DNA of 64,000 nt, from positions 186,001 through 250,000 of the forward strand of contig JAFXUJ010000001.1 of NCBI GenBank assembly GCA_017525025.1, written 5' to 3'. Positions 1-7,226 of this stretch are shown here, one piece after another. How positions within the stretch are numbered: the stretch's first letter is position 1; the number at the start of each line of letters is the position of its first letter. The DNA comes from Elusimicrobiaceae bacterium (GTDB lineage Bacteria; Elusimicrobiota; Elusimicrobia; Elusimicrobiales; Elusimicrobiaceae). The position numbers and the translations under genes were made by a program. The notes under the pieces were generated by a model. The model worked only from the letters and a program-made list of their open reading frames with translations. It was not told the origin of the DNA and ran no database searches.

Positions 1-2391
1 GGTAACGATTTTATTTTCTTTATCATCCGCCCCGATGGCATTATGGCCGATTTCGTTGGTTAGGGCGGCACACATAAATTCAATGGGATAATTGGCCTTT
101 AAATAGGCGGTTTGATAGGATACCAATGCGTAAGCGTACGAGTGCGACTTATTGAACCCGTATCCGGCAAAAGCTTTCATTTGTTCGTAGATATGGTCGG
201 CTGTTTTTTCGGAAATTTTATGGGTTTTGCAGCCCTCTATAAATTTATGCCCGAATTTTTCCATCACGTCCAATTTCTTTTTCCCCATGGCTTTGCGCAA
301 GGAATCGGCTTCTCCGGGAGTAAACCCGCCCAAACGTTTGGAAATTTCCATGATTTGCTCTTGGTAAAGCATGCAACCGTAGGTATCCTTGAGAGGTTCT
401 TCCAATAAGGGTGTTTCGTAGTGGATTTTTTCCTGACCGTTTTTCCGCCGCACATAAGTATCCATCATGCCCGATTCCATAGGGCCGGGGCGATACAAGG
501 CGACCAAGGCAGACAAATCACTGAACTTGACCGGTTGTAATTTTTTAATTAAATCGCGCATGCCGCCGCTTTCCAGTTGGAAGATCCCCAATGTTTGGCA
601 ATCGCAAAGCATGTCATAGGTTTTTTTGTCATCCAACGGAATTTTGTTGATGTCAAAATCAGGATTATGGCGGGCGCGTACCATCTTTTCGGCATTATCT
701 ATGACCGTTAAGGTGCGTAAGCCCAAAAAGTCCATTTTAAGTAACCCTAAATTGGAGCAAGGCTCCCCTTCAAACTGGGTGGTAATTACATCTTTGGCCC
801 CACGGGCAAGCGGCACATATTCGGATACGGCTTCTTTAGTAATCAATACTCCGGCGGCGTGGATACCGGTATGACGTTTTAATCCTTCTATTTTGCGTGC
901 CATTTCAAAAAGTTTTTTACTTTGTGGGTTGTTGGTTACTTCGTTGCGCAGTTCATTGATTTCCAATGCTTTTTCCAAGGTCATTTTAGGATCATTGGGG
1001 ATCATTTTGGCAATACGGTTGGCTTCCGCCACCGGAATTTCCATAACCCGGGCCACGTCTTTTAAAGCCAGTTTGGCTTTCATGGTTCCAAAAGTAATAA
1101 TTTGGGAAACCTTATCTTTACCGTATTTTTGGCGTACGTAATCAATGACGCGTTCCCGTCCGGCGTCGGACATATCGATATCCAAATCGGGCATGCTGAT
1201 ACGGTCCGGATTTAAAAACCGTTCAAAGAGTAGTTTGTTTTGGATGGGATCAATACGGGTAATATCCAAGCTGTATGCAACCAAAGACCCTGCCCCGGAA
1301 CCGCGCCCGGGGCCTATCGGAATATCGTGCGCGCGTGCCCAATTGATAAAATCTTGCACGATAAGGAAATAGCAGTCAAAGCCCATGGTAATAATTACAT
1401 TAAATTCAAATTCCAATTGTTTCCAGTAATTATCCGGCACGTTGCCGTTCATTTTTTTGGTTAAACCTTTACGGCAGAGATCTTTAAAATATTCCTGTGA
1501 ATTGGGGTACGGCGCCGGAATATCAAAATTAGGCAAGATAAAACCGTGTTTAGGAAATTCCAAATTGCATTTTTCGGCAATAACGAGGGTGTTTTTGCAA
1601 GCTTCCGGGGTGTGGGAAAAAAGCGCACACATTTCTTCGGGTGATTTGAAATACAACTCATGGGACATTTGCATACGGTGCGGATCATTGAGAGTTTTGC
1701 CCGTGGCAATGCAAACGTGTACATCGTGGGCCTGCCAATCTTCTTTCTTTTCGTAGTGGCAATCGTTCGTGGCCACAAGGGGAATACCGGTGCGTTTGGC
1801 GACGTCTTTCAACAAAGGCAAGGCTTCCAATTCTTCGCGGATACCATGGTCCATCAGCTCAATATAATAATTGCCCTTGCCAAAGATACTTTCATATTCT
1901 TGGGCGAGCGCACAAGCTTTTTCAAAACCGCCTTCTTCGCGGACGTATTGGGAGAGAAATCCTTTCAAACAACCCGACAAACAAAGTAGGCCCCCGCTAT
2001 GCTTGGCTAAGATTTCTTTATCAATGCGCGGGTGATAATAGAAGCCGTCTACCCATGCCATGGAGTTTAGTTTCATGAGGTTTAAATACCCTTCGTGGTT
2101 GCGGGCGAGTAGCGTTAGGTGGCCGGTGCGGGATTTATCTTTTTCTTTATAATTCCCTTCGGTGATGTAAAATTCACACCCAACGATTGGTTTGAGCCCG
2201 GCCCCTTGGGCGGAAGAGTAAAAATCAAGTGCGCCGTAGAGGTTCCCGTGGTCGGTAATGGCCATGGCGGGGATACCTTGCTCAGCCAAGCCGCGCAAAA
2301 ACCGGGAGGGTTTGTGGTCCTCGGTGATGCGCAACATCCCGTCTAGCAGAGAATATTCGCTATGGTTATGCAGTTGTACAAATTCGGCCAT
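1..2391 (-). CDS. dnaE: DNA polymerase III alpha subunit, 3' part cut by window edge
   Basis: Replicative DNA polymerase catalytic subunit. The 797 codons seen start at the ATG at 2391 and run off the left edge, so about the last third (tau/beta-binding region, OB fold) is missing. The N-terminal PHP domain begins with HNHSEYSLLDG near residue 8. The polymerase core carries PDLDIDM near residue 400, which holds the first two catalytic aspartates, and MDFLGL near residue 552, which holds the third; this spacing matches E. coli DnaE. Later family motifs such as ALYRPGPM and GYGFNKSHSYAYA are present. It is divergent from the Nudix gene, with only 73 bp between the starts. No clear Shine-Dalgarno precedes the ATG. 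This is the DnaE rather than the PolC class, because the PHP domain is N-terminal and uninterrupted. Confidence 0.97.
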   Translation of the reverse strand, partial: MAEFVQLHNHSEYSLLDGMLRITEDHKPSRFLRGLAEQGIPAMAITDHGNLYGALDFYSSAQGAGLKPIVGCEFYITEGNYKEKDKSRTGHLTLLARNHEGYLNLMKLNSMAWVDGFYYHPRIDKEILAKHSGGLLCLSGCLKGFLSQYVREEGGFEKACALAQEYESIFGKGNYYIELMDHGIREELEALPLLKDVAKRTGIPLVATNDCHYEKKEDWQAHDVHVCIATGKTLNDPHRMQMSHELYFKSPEEMCALFSHTPEACKNTLVIAEKCNLEFPKHGFILPNFDIPAPYPNSQEYFKDLCRKGLTKKMNGNVPDNYWKQLEFEFNVIITMGFDCYFLIVQDFINWARAHDIPIGPGRGSGAGSLVAYSLDITRIDPIQNKLLFERFLNPDRISMPDLDIDMSDAGRERVIDYVRQKYGKDKVSQIITFGTMKAKLALKDVARVMEIPVAEANRIAKMIPNDPKMTLEKALEINELRNEVTNNPQSKKLFEMARKIEGLKRHTGIHAAGVLITKEAVSEYVPLARGAKDVITTQFEGEPCSNLGLLKMDFLGLRTLTVIDNAEKMVRARHNPDFDINKIPLDDKKTYDMLCDCQTLGIFQLESGGMRDLIKKLQPVKFSDLSALVALYRPGPMESGMMDTYVRRKNGQEKIHYETPLLEEPLKDTYGCMLYQEQIMEISKRLGGFTPGEADSLRKAMGKKKLDVMEKFGHKFIEGCKTHKISEKTADHIYEQMKAFAGYGFNKSHSYAYALVSYQTAYLKANYPIEFMCAALTNEIGHNAIGADDKENKIVT

Positions 2392-2419
2392 GGGTAAACC
2401 TGCGTTTTATGTATTTCGG

Positions 2420-2435
2420 CCCGGTTTTTACCGGG
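2420..2435. other. Small hairpin between divergent dnaE and Nudix genes
   Basis: CCCGG-TTTTTA-CCGGG forms a short stem between the two divergent starts. It has no T-run on either side, so it is not a convincing terminator; it could be an operator or the 5' end of a leader. Function unknown. Confidence 0.3.
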
Positions 2436-2450
2436 GAGTGGTCTAAAAAG

Positions 2451-2467
2451 TGTAAAATATATCTATG
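2451..2467 (+). promoter_or_regulatory. -10 box placed for a leaderless Nudix mRNA
   Basis: TAAAAT at 2453-2458 lies exactly 6 nt before the ATG at 2465, so transcription would begin at or next to the A of ATG. No Shine-Dalgarno is present upstream and the -35 region is poor. The same TAAAAT-N6-ATG arrangement occurs before mutS and purB. Confidence 0.5.
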
Positions 2468-3025
2468 AAACATTATAGTAAATTAAAAGAAACAAAAATT
2501 TCTTCCCAAACCCTTTATAAAGGGATTTTGAACGTTAAATTAGACGAAGTAAAACTGGTTAACAACAAAAAAGCCACCCGCATTTATTTGCAACACCGCG
2601 GGGCGAGCGGTATTTTGCCCGTGGAAGACGGCTACGTGTATTTAGTGGAACAATTCCGCTACCCTATCGGTGCCTCTACGTTGGAAATTCCGGCCGGCAA
2701 GCGCGAGCCGGGGCAAACTTTTGCCGCGTGTGCGCGGGCCGAACTAAAACAAGAAACGGGGCTAAGTGCCAAATCTTTTAAAGAAATTTTGGTATTTCAC
2801 CCGTGTAACGCGTTTTCGGACGAGGTGCAACATTTATACGTGGCCACGGGGCTTTCCCGCGGTAAGACGGATTTAGATGATGATGAATTTATTAATGTCA
2901 AAAAGATACCGCTTAAAAAAGCCTACCAAATGATAAAAAAAGGCCAAATTACCGACGCCAAAACCATTTTATCGCTCCAATGGTATAAGTTAAATCACGC
3001 AGTGGCGCAACGAAAGAAGAAATAA
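2465..3025 (+). CDS. Nudix hydrolase, ADP-ribose pyrophosphatase-like
   Basis: A 186-residue cytosolic Nudix protein of the ADP-ribose pyrophosphatase kind, which would cleave ADP-ribose or similar nucleoside diphosphate sugars. LVEQFRYPIG (about 60-69) followed by EIPAGKREPG matches the ADPRase subfamily. The Nudix box spans about residues 78-100 and is off consensus: the internal Glu is Gln, the Arg of the RE pair is Ala, and one Glu of the EE pair is Gln. The other two core glutamates remain (AE and QETG). The gene stands alone between divergent dnaE and the secreted-protein gene 25 bp downstream. The ATG lacks a Shine-Dalgarno and fits a leaderless start. Substrate cannot be fixed from sequence, and the altered box makes reduced or altered activity possible. 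Confidence 0.85.
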   Translation: MKHYSKLKETKISSQTLYKGILNVKLDEVKLVNNKKATRIYLQHRGASGILPVEDGYVYLVEQFRYPIGASTLEIPAGKREPGQTFAACARAELKQETGLSAKSFKEILVFHPCNAFSDEVQHLYVATGLSRGKTDLDDDEFINVKKIPLKKAYQMIKKGQITDAKTILSLQWYKLNHAVAQRKKK

Positions 3026-3050
3026 CCTAAATCATCAAGGAGGAATTCCC

Positions 3051-4484
3051 ATGAAGAAAATAATTCTAACGCTATGGGCTACATTATTTGTAGGGGCAGG
3101 GTTGGCAACCGCCAACGATACGGCCGGGGCCTTGCTACCTACTGGGGAAATCCGCTTTGAAAAACAAGACGGCGTTGTGTTGAAACACGAGGCCTTACTT
3201 TTATCCGATACCGTAACTGTGGATTATTTGTTTGAAAACATTACGGATAGCCCCGTGGAAACTACCGTATTTTTCCCTATTCCTACCGTTGGGCCGGTAA
3301 ATGTTTCATTCGGTACAGAACCGCATGATTTCAAGTTCCGCGTATGGAGTGACGGCAAAGAAATTAAGCCCGAATTAAGCCGTAAAGTTACGCTTGACGG
3401 CACGGATGTTACCAAATATTTTAATTTAATGGGCATAGATATTTACTATAAGCCAATAGACGCCGCCCCGGATGATTGTGAGAAAACTTTTGAAAACATA
3501 GTGGCGCCCTTGCGTAATTTGCCGCTTGAAGAACAAAAGAACCTGGAAGAATTGGGGTTGTTGGCCAAAGGATGCTTGGGCTATAAAGAAGAAACCATTG
3601 ATCCTTGCCGACAGGCGGTTAGCGATTACAATATTTCTTATTTTTCAAAAGGAAAATATTACACGGTGAATGATAAAGGGTATAGAGATATTCTTAAGAA
3701 AGATCCGCAAAGAGAACGACAATTAGCGTATATAGACTGGGACAATTCACGAATGTCTCCCAAAGAGCAGATACTGGCCCACTATCCGCAATGTAAGGAT
3801 AAAATACTCGCAAAAGAAAAACTTTTGACACGTCAAGTTTGTAAAAATAACCCCGACATTTACCACTTGGGGCCTGGTCCTTGCTATTCTGCAGATGAAC
3901 ATTACAAACAAGAAGTTATGTACTATTGGAAGCAAACGTTCCCACCGCACCAAACCGTGCACATCCGGCACGAATATAAACCGTCGTTTTTTACCAATTC
4001 TATTGGAGCGCCCAGCTCAATAGCGGTGAGTGAAGCGATAGAAAAATCTGATGGAAAACCGAAAGATACCTGTTGGGAGGACGCCTCTTATATTATCACT
4101 ACCGCTAATAACTGGAAAACTCCGATAGGGCAGTTTAATTTGCTGATTTTTGGCGAAAAAGGCGCGGCAGTTGCTGCCGAAAAGTCCTCCTACGCTCGGC
4201 TATCTCCTAAAAACTATTTGTTGGAAACACGGCAGGATTTCGTTCCAGCGGAGGAAATTGAATTTGAACTATGCGGTAATACCTCAGTTGTGCCACAACT
4301 TTACCGTATAGACGGACCGGCTAATGTGCGCGTAAAACCAAACGGCAAAAAAATATCCATTTTAAAGGACGGACAGTATGTGTGGGCCTATCCGGCGGAT
4401 AAAAAAGATTGGTTTGTTGTATTGTTGGATGAAGAAACAACCGGATATACCCACCGGACGAATCTGATACCGTTTGGGAAGTAA
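3051..4484 (+). CDS. Secreted DUF4424-like protein with C-terminal SH3-like domain
   Basis: A 477-residue exported protein. A signal peptide ends near residue 21 (ATA then ND), and the start is fixed by a strong AAGGAGG at 3037-3043. The N-terminal region (about 22-90, with NDTAGALLPTGEIRF and later FENITDSPVETTVFFPIP) resembles DUF4424, a periplasmic or surface beta domain of unknown role. A Cys-rich insert follows at about 135-300. The last 60 residues, starting near NVRVKPNGKK and including DWFVVLLDEETTGYTHR, look like a bacterial SH3 domain, which often binds cell wall. No catalytic motif is visible. It is followed by the repeat element and pilin 1, so it may end its transcription unit there. 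A cell-wall-associated role is inferred only from the SH3-like tail. Confidence 0.7.
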   Translation: MKKIILTLWATLFVGAGLATANDTAGALLPTGEIRFEKQDGVVLKHEALLLSDTVTVDYLFENITDSPVETTVFFPIPTVGPVNVSFGTEPHDFKFRVWSDGKEIKPELSRKVTLDGTDVTKYFNLMGIDIYYKPIDAAPDDCEKTFENIVAPLRNLPLEEQKNLEELGLLAKGCLGYKEETIDPCRQAVSDYNISYFSKGKYYTVNDKGYRDILKKDPQRERQLAYIDWDNSRMSPKEQILAHYPQCKDKILAKEKLLTRQVCKNNPDIYHLGPGPCYSADEHYKQEVMYYWKQTFPPHQTVHIRHEYKPSFFTNSIGAPSSIAVSEAIEKSDGKPKDTCWEDASYIITTANNWKTPIGQFNLLIFGEKGAAVAAEKSSYARLSPKNYLLETRQDFVPAEEIEFELCGNTSVVPQLYRIDGPANVRVKPNGKKISILKDGQYVWAYPADKKDWFVVLLDEETTGYTHRTNLIPFGK

Positions 4485-4487
4485 ATC

Positions 4488-4519
4488 GTTAACTACTGAT
4501 ACTTCTTACTTTTGGTGCC
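4488..4519. repeat. 32-bp direct repeat, left copy
   Basis: Matches 5377-5408 at 31 of 32 positions (G versus T at position 27 of the repeat). The right copy is the 3' end of the nuclease gene, so this left copy is a detached duplicate of that gene tail lying directly after the DUF4424-like gene. The two copies bracket the repeat element and pilin 1. Confidence 0.85.
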
Positions 4520-4781
4520 GATAAAAAATACCAAAAACTCCCGCACCGGATGCCATAAAAAGGCGGATAAGCCGGGAAAATTTATAAACTCGCCTACGGC
4601 TCAAACATATAAATTTTCTCATCTGGCTTGGCGCTTTATGGCGTCCGCAGGACCGGCACAAAAGGGGCGGATAAACGGCAAACAACCAACTACAAAGCGG
4701 TATTCCCGCTCATTGACAAGTGGCCTTTGGGGGTTCCTTGGTTGCAAATCTTTTGGTGCTTTTCTGTTTGCGGAAAAGTAC
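4506..4781. repeat. Foldback repeat element, copy A (upstream of pilin 1)
   Basis: About 276 bp of non-coding sequence sharing its ends and its fold with copy B at 49678-49913. The right end is a hairpin with 11-nt arms, 4756-4766 and 4771-4781, around loop TTTG (two G-U pairs). The left end (4506-4528) is a decayed version of the same kind of hairpin. The interior folds as nested stems: 4552-4559 with 4635-4642, 4569-4575 with 4623-4629, then 4576-4586 with 4608-4618, with a 4-nt bulge at 4619-4622. The stem sequences differ from copy B but pairing is kept. No ORF here is credible. This fills most of the 365-bp gap before pilin 1. Confidence 0.8.
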
Positions 4782-4788
4782 ATACCGC

Positions 4789-4827
4789 TTGTTTTATTTT
4801 TTTTTTTTTGATACACTGGCTTTATCA
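4789..4827 (+). promoter_or_regulatory. Pilin 1 promoter with T13 tract in spacer
   Basis: -35 TTGTTT (4789-4794), 17-bp spacer containing T13 (4797-4809), extended -10 TGA-TACACT (TACACT 4812-4817). The -10 lies inside an inverted repeat TGATA-N9-TATCA (4809 or 4810 to 4827) that is conserved before pilins 2 and 3. The mRNA would start near 4824 with a leader of about 25 nt ending in a Shine-Dalgarno, TAGGAG. Confidence 0.65.
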
Positions 4828-4849
4828 TTTCACTCGTATAGGAGTACGC

Positions 4850-5368
4850 ATGAAAAATAAAATCAGTTGTAAGAAAGGTTTTACCCTAATAGAACTTCTT
4901 GTGGTGGTATTAATTATTGGTATTTTAGCCAGCATTGCACTTCCGCAATACGAAAAGGCTGTGGAAAAATCGCGCGCGAGCGAAGCTATCACCATTCTTA
5001 AAAATCTGCGGGATCAGCAATCCCTGTGCTTTTTAGAAAAAGGGGAAGTCTCCGCCTGTATGCAAGGGGATGAAGATGATAATTTATTTACCAACGCCAG
5101 CATTACTATTTCTGGCGGTGAGGACGACGAATGCAACGACCCTAGATGTGGCCCTTCTACTAAAGATTTTACGTATGCTTTAGATGGTGAGTATATTTAT
5201 GCCACCCGCAAACCATATGGTACTAAATATTATTTCGAAACCACTGCCTTAACAGGGGCTGTAACCGCAGTTAACAGAATTATTTGCCATAACCAAAGCG
5301 AAACCGAGAATTGGTGCAATAAAGCCGGTTTTACAAAACAAGAGGGCAACGTATACGTAAAACCCTAA
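4850..5368 (+). CDS. Type IV pilin-like protein 1
   Basis: A 172-residue type IV pilin or pseudopilin. The leader MKNKISCKKG is cut by prepilin peptidase before the Phe of [17 protein letters not shown]; Glu+5 (the E of LIE) is present, and a hydrophobic helix runs to about residue 30. The polar head after about residue 35 is variable, acidic and rich in Cys (six in the head); the CHN...WC pair near 144-154 could form a disulfide-bound loop. The start is the ATG at 4850 behind TAGGAG; longer upstream frames run through the repeat element and promoter and are rejected. It ends 13 bp from the convergent nuclease gene. Whether it forms a filament, a minor tip subunit or a secretion pseudopilus cannot be told; no assembly ATPase or peptidase is nearby. 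Confidence 0.92.
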   Translation: MKNKISCKKGFTLIELLVVVLIIGILASIALPQYEKAVEKSRASEAITILKNLRDQQSLCFLEKGEVSACMQGDEDDNLFTNASITISGGEDDECNDPRCGPSTKDFTYALDGEYIYATRKPYGTKYYFETTALTGAVTAVNRIICHNQSETENWCNKAGFTKQEGNVYVKP

Positions 5369-5376
5369 TTTTGTGG

Positions 5377-5408
5377 GTTAACTACTGATACTTCTTACTT
5401 TTTGTGCC
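5377..5408. repeat. 32-bp direct repeat, right copy
   Basis: Partner of 4488-4519. It covers the last eight codons and stop of the nuclease gene (minus) plus 5 nt beyond. Bases 5395-5408 also resemble the left tip of the foldback element, so the repeat combines host gene tail and element end. Confidence 0.85.
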
Positions 5409-5888
5409 ACCTTGGTAGGAATAGCCCAAATCGCGTTTGATAAGTTCTTGGGCTAAATCTTGCCCGTCCCCGTTGGTAACGTCGCATAGTAAACGGAAAT
5501 ATTTATCCCGTCCGCAGTCGCTTAACGTAATGGGGTGGACATCTAAAAAATTTTTCGTAAATGCTTTGGCTTTTTGCGCCAAGGCTTTTTCCCGCTCGGT
5601 TTTACCTTTGATTTCCGGGGTGTCTACTCCGCGCACACGCACAGGTACTTTTTCACAATATACCGCCAGCGAACAGTTGAGATTGATTTTGAAGGTGTCT
5701 CCGTCGTAAATGGAAGCAACGGATACATTATTAAAAGCTTGTCCGTCTTCCACTTCGCCCGTTTTGGAAAGGGGCTTGCCTTGTTGTTGCATAAAATACA
5801 AAATCACCGCAACAATTACCGACGCCCAAAACTTTACTTGTTTTTGGGAAGAACTGCGGCGACCCGTTTTGCGTCGTCTAGCGGGCAT
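5382..5888 (-). CDS. Membrane-anchored staphylococcal-nuclease-like protein
   Basis: A 168-residue SNase (thermonuclease) family protein that would cut DNA or RNA outside the cytoplasm. A basic N-terminus (MPARRRKTGRR) is followed by one membrane segment (about 20-33), then the SNase fold. Key residues can be matched to S. aureus nuclease: the metal-binding YDGDTF (Asp62, Asp64), Arg84, Asp89 and Glu92 in VRVRGVDTPE, and Arg132 in RDKYFR. It is the last gene of a three-gene minus operon; its start overlaps the lipid kinase stop by 11 bp. Its final eight codons are part of a 32-bp repeat duplicated at 4488, so the tail GTKSKKYQ may have been reshaped by that event. Confidence 0.9.
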   Translation of the reverse strand: MPARRRKTGRRSSSQKQVKFWASVIVAVILYFMQQQGKPLSKTGEVEDGQAFNNVSVASIYDGDTFKINLNCSLAVYCEKVPVRVRGVDTPEIKGKTEREKALAQKAKAFTKNFLDVHPITLSDCGRDKYFRLLCDVTNGDGQDLAQELIKRDLGYSYQGGTKSKKYQ

Positions 5889-6768
5889 TATTTTGCTCCG
5901 GCAGTAGGATCTTTAACGCCTTGTGCGCTACGGAAATCTCCAGCGAATTTTCCGCTTGGTGGGGTTCGCCGTCTACATGGAAAGGAAAAGTTCCTTCCCG
6001 CATTAAAAGCACGTGATTTATCTGCGTGGTTTGGGTAACTTCAAGGGGGGGCTGTTGGCCCATAAAGAAGCTGGGTAAGGCAACGGCCAATTTCCACTTG
6101 GGTAAATTTTGCACCGCTACCATGTCTAACAATCCGTCATGCAAGCTGGCTTGCGGAGCAATTTTAAAATTACTCCCGTATTGTTTACCGTTTGCAAAAG
6201 TTAAGGTTAGCGGGCAGACGTAAGATTTTTTCTCGGCCACGTGCATTTCAAACGGAAGCGGTTGGTAAGAAAACAGTAATTCGGCACCCAATTTGAAATA
6301 GGGCCATTTGCCGCGCAACCCGTTCTTGCCATGCTCCATGAATTGCCAGGCGATTTCAGCTTCCAAGCCCACACCTGCCACGTTGAGAAAGAGGTGATTG
6401 TTGGCGTGCCCCACATCACATGCCATTACGTTCATGCGGCGTATTTGCTGGACGGCTTTTTTAAAAGAGAGGTCCATGCCGAGTTCCCGGGCAAAACCAT
6501 TGCCGGAACCGGATGGGATAATTCCTAGCGGAGTAAGAGTGTGAACCAGCCCGCGGGCGGCTTCGTTTAACGTGCCGTCTCCGCCTACGGCAATGACCGC
6601 TTTGGCATTGTGGGCGGCGGCTTCGCGCGCCAACTCGGTAGCGTGCCCGGGGCGCTGGGTTAATACTACTTCCGCATCCGGGAAAACGGTCTTAATGCAA
6701 GTGATTTTATCTTGCACGTTAGCTTTATTTTTCCCGCTGGCGGGATTGACAATAAAACGAATGTTCAT
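5878..6768 (-). CDS. Diacylglycerol kinase / YegS-type lipid kinase
   Basis: A 296-residue cytosolic member of the DgkB/YegS/BmrU lipid kinase family, which phosphorylates diacylglycerol or a related lipid with ATP. The catalytic-domain signature VGGDGTLNEAARG is at about residues 61-73 and the glycine-rich PSGSGNGFARELG at 85-97. The C-terminal beta-sandwich contains NGKQYGSNFKIAP and HDGLLDMVAV, which are typical of the family, and the FHVDGEP motif near the end. It is the middle gene of the minus operon: its ATG overlaps the upstream stop as ATGA (6765-6768) and its 3' end overlaps the nuclease start. The lipid substrate is not determinable; DgkB (phospholipid recycling) and YegS (phosphatidylglycerol) are alternatives. 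Confidence 0.92.
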   Translation of the reverse strand: MNIRFIVNPASGKNKANVQDKITCIKTVFPDAEVVLTQRPGHATELAREAAAHNAKAVIAVGGDGTLNEAARGLVHTLTPLGIIPSGSGNGFARELGMDLSFKKAVQQIRRMNVMACDVGHANNHLFLNVAGVGLEAEIAWQFMEHGKNGLRGKWPYFKLGAELLFSYQPLPFEMHVAEKKSYVCPLTLTFANGKQYGSNFKIAPQASLHDGLLDMVAVQNLPKWKLAVALPSFFMGQQPPLEVTQTTQINHVLLMREGTFPFHVDGEPHQAENSLEISVAHKALKILLPEQNNAR

Positions 6769-7106
6769 AGTTTTTTCAATTCTTCCATGGTTGGGTTTTT
6801 AAGTTGCGAAAGAGCTTCGTAAATGCGCTCATTTTTAAGCAAGTTGCAACCGATAGTTCCCACTTTGGCCCCTGCCGATAATACAAACATCATAAGCAGG
6901 ACAAACAACCCGATGTTGGCCAACTGGTTTATATTTTGCATAGGGACCAGCATGTTTCCGTATTGGGTGCGGATGTTCATATCGGTTAATTGCACTACTT
7001 GGGGAACCGGCTGATGATCCGCAAATGCTTTATACATACCGATGAGCGCAAAGAATACGAGTAGCATGCCGATAAAAATAAAGAAATATCCCACAATCTT
7101 GTGCAT
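6765..7106 (-). CDS. Small two-helix membrane protein, unknown
   Basis: 113 residues. The start is the ATG at 7106, with GGAG six to nine bases upstream; the longer frame to 7319 crosses the alaS start and is rejected. There are two membrane helices, at about 3-24 (IVGYFFIFIGMLLVFFALIG) and 62-82 (IGLFVLLMMFVLSAGAKVG), separated by a 35-residue polar loop. The soluble tail ends LKNPTMEELKKL. It heads the operon with the lipid kinase and nuclease and is divergent from alaS. I do not recognise the family. Confidence 0.7.
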   Translation of the reverse strand: MHKIVGYFFIFIGMLLVFFALIGMYKAFADHQPVPQVVQLTDMNIRTQYGNMLVPMQNINQLANIGLFVLLMMFVLSAGAKVGTIGCNLLKNERIYEALSQLKNPTMEELKKL

Positions 7107-7226
7107 AAAGTTCTCCGTGCTTTCTATTATAACAAAACAAGTTCCGCTTCGTACACGCGTTAATCGCGCGGGATAGGCCGCGTATTTGATATACTTTATT
7201 ATATATGTTATTTGCAAGAAGGTTTT

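Noticed and set aside
4512-4828. Short ORFs on both strands within repeat copy A
   Set aside because: They lie across hairpins and the T-tract, have no ribosome sites and are not conserved with copy B; the same holds for 49511-49915.
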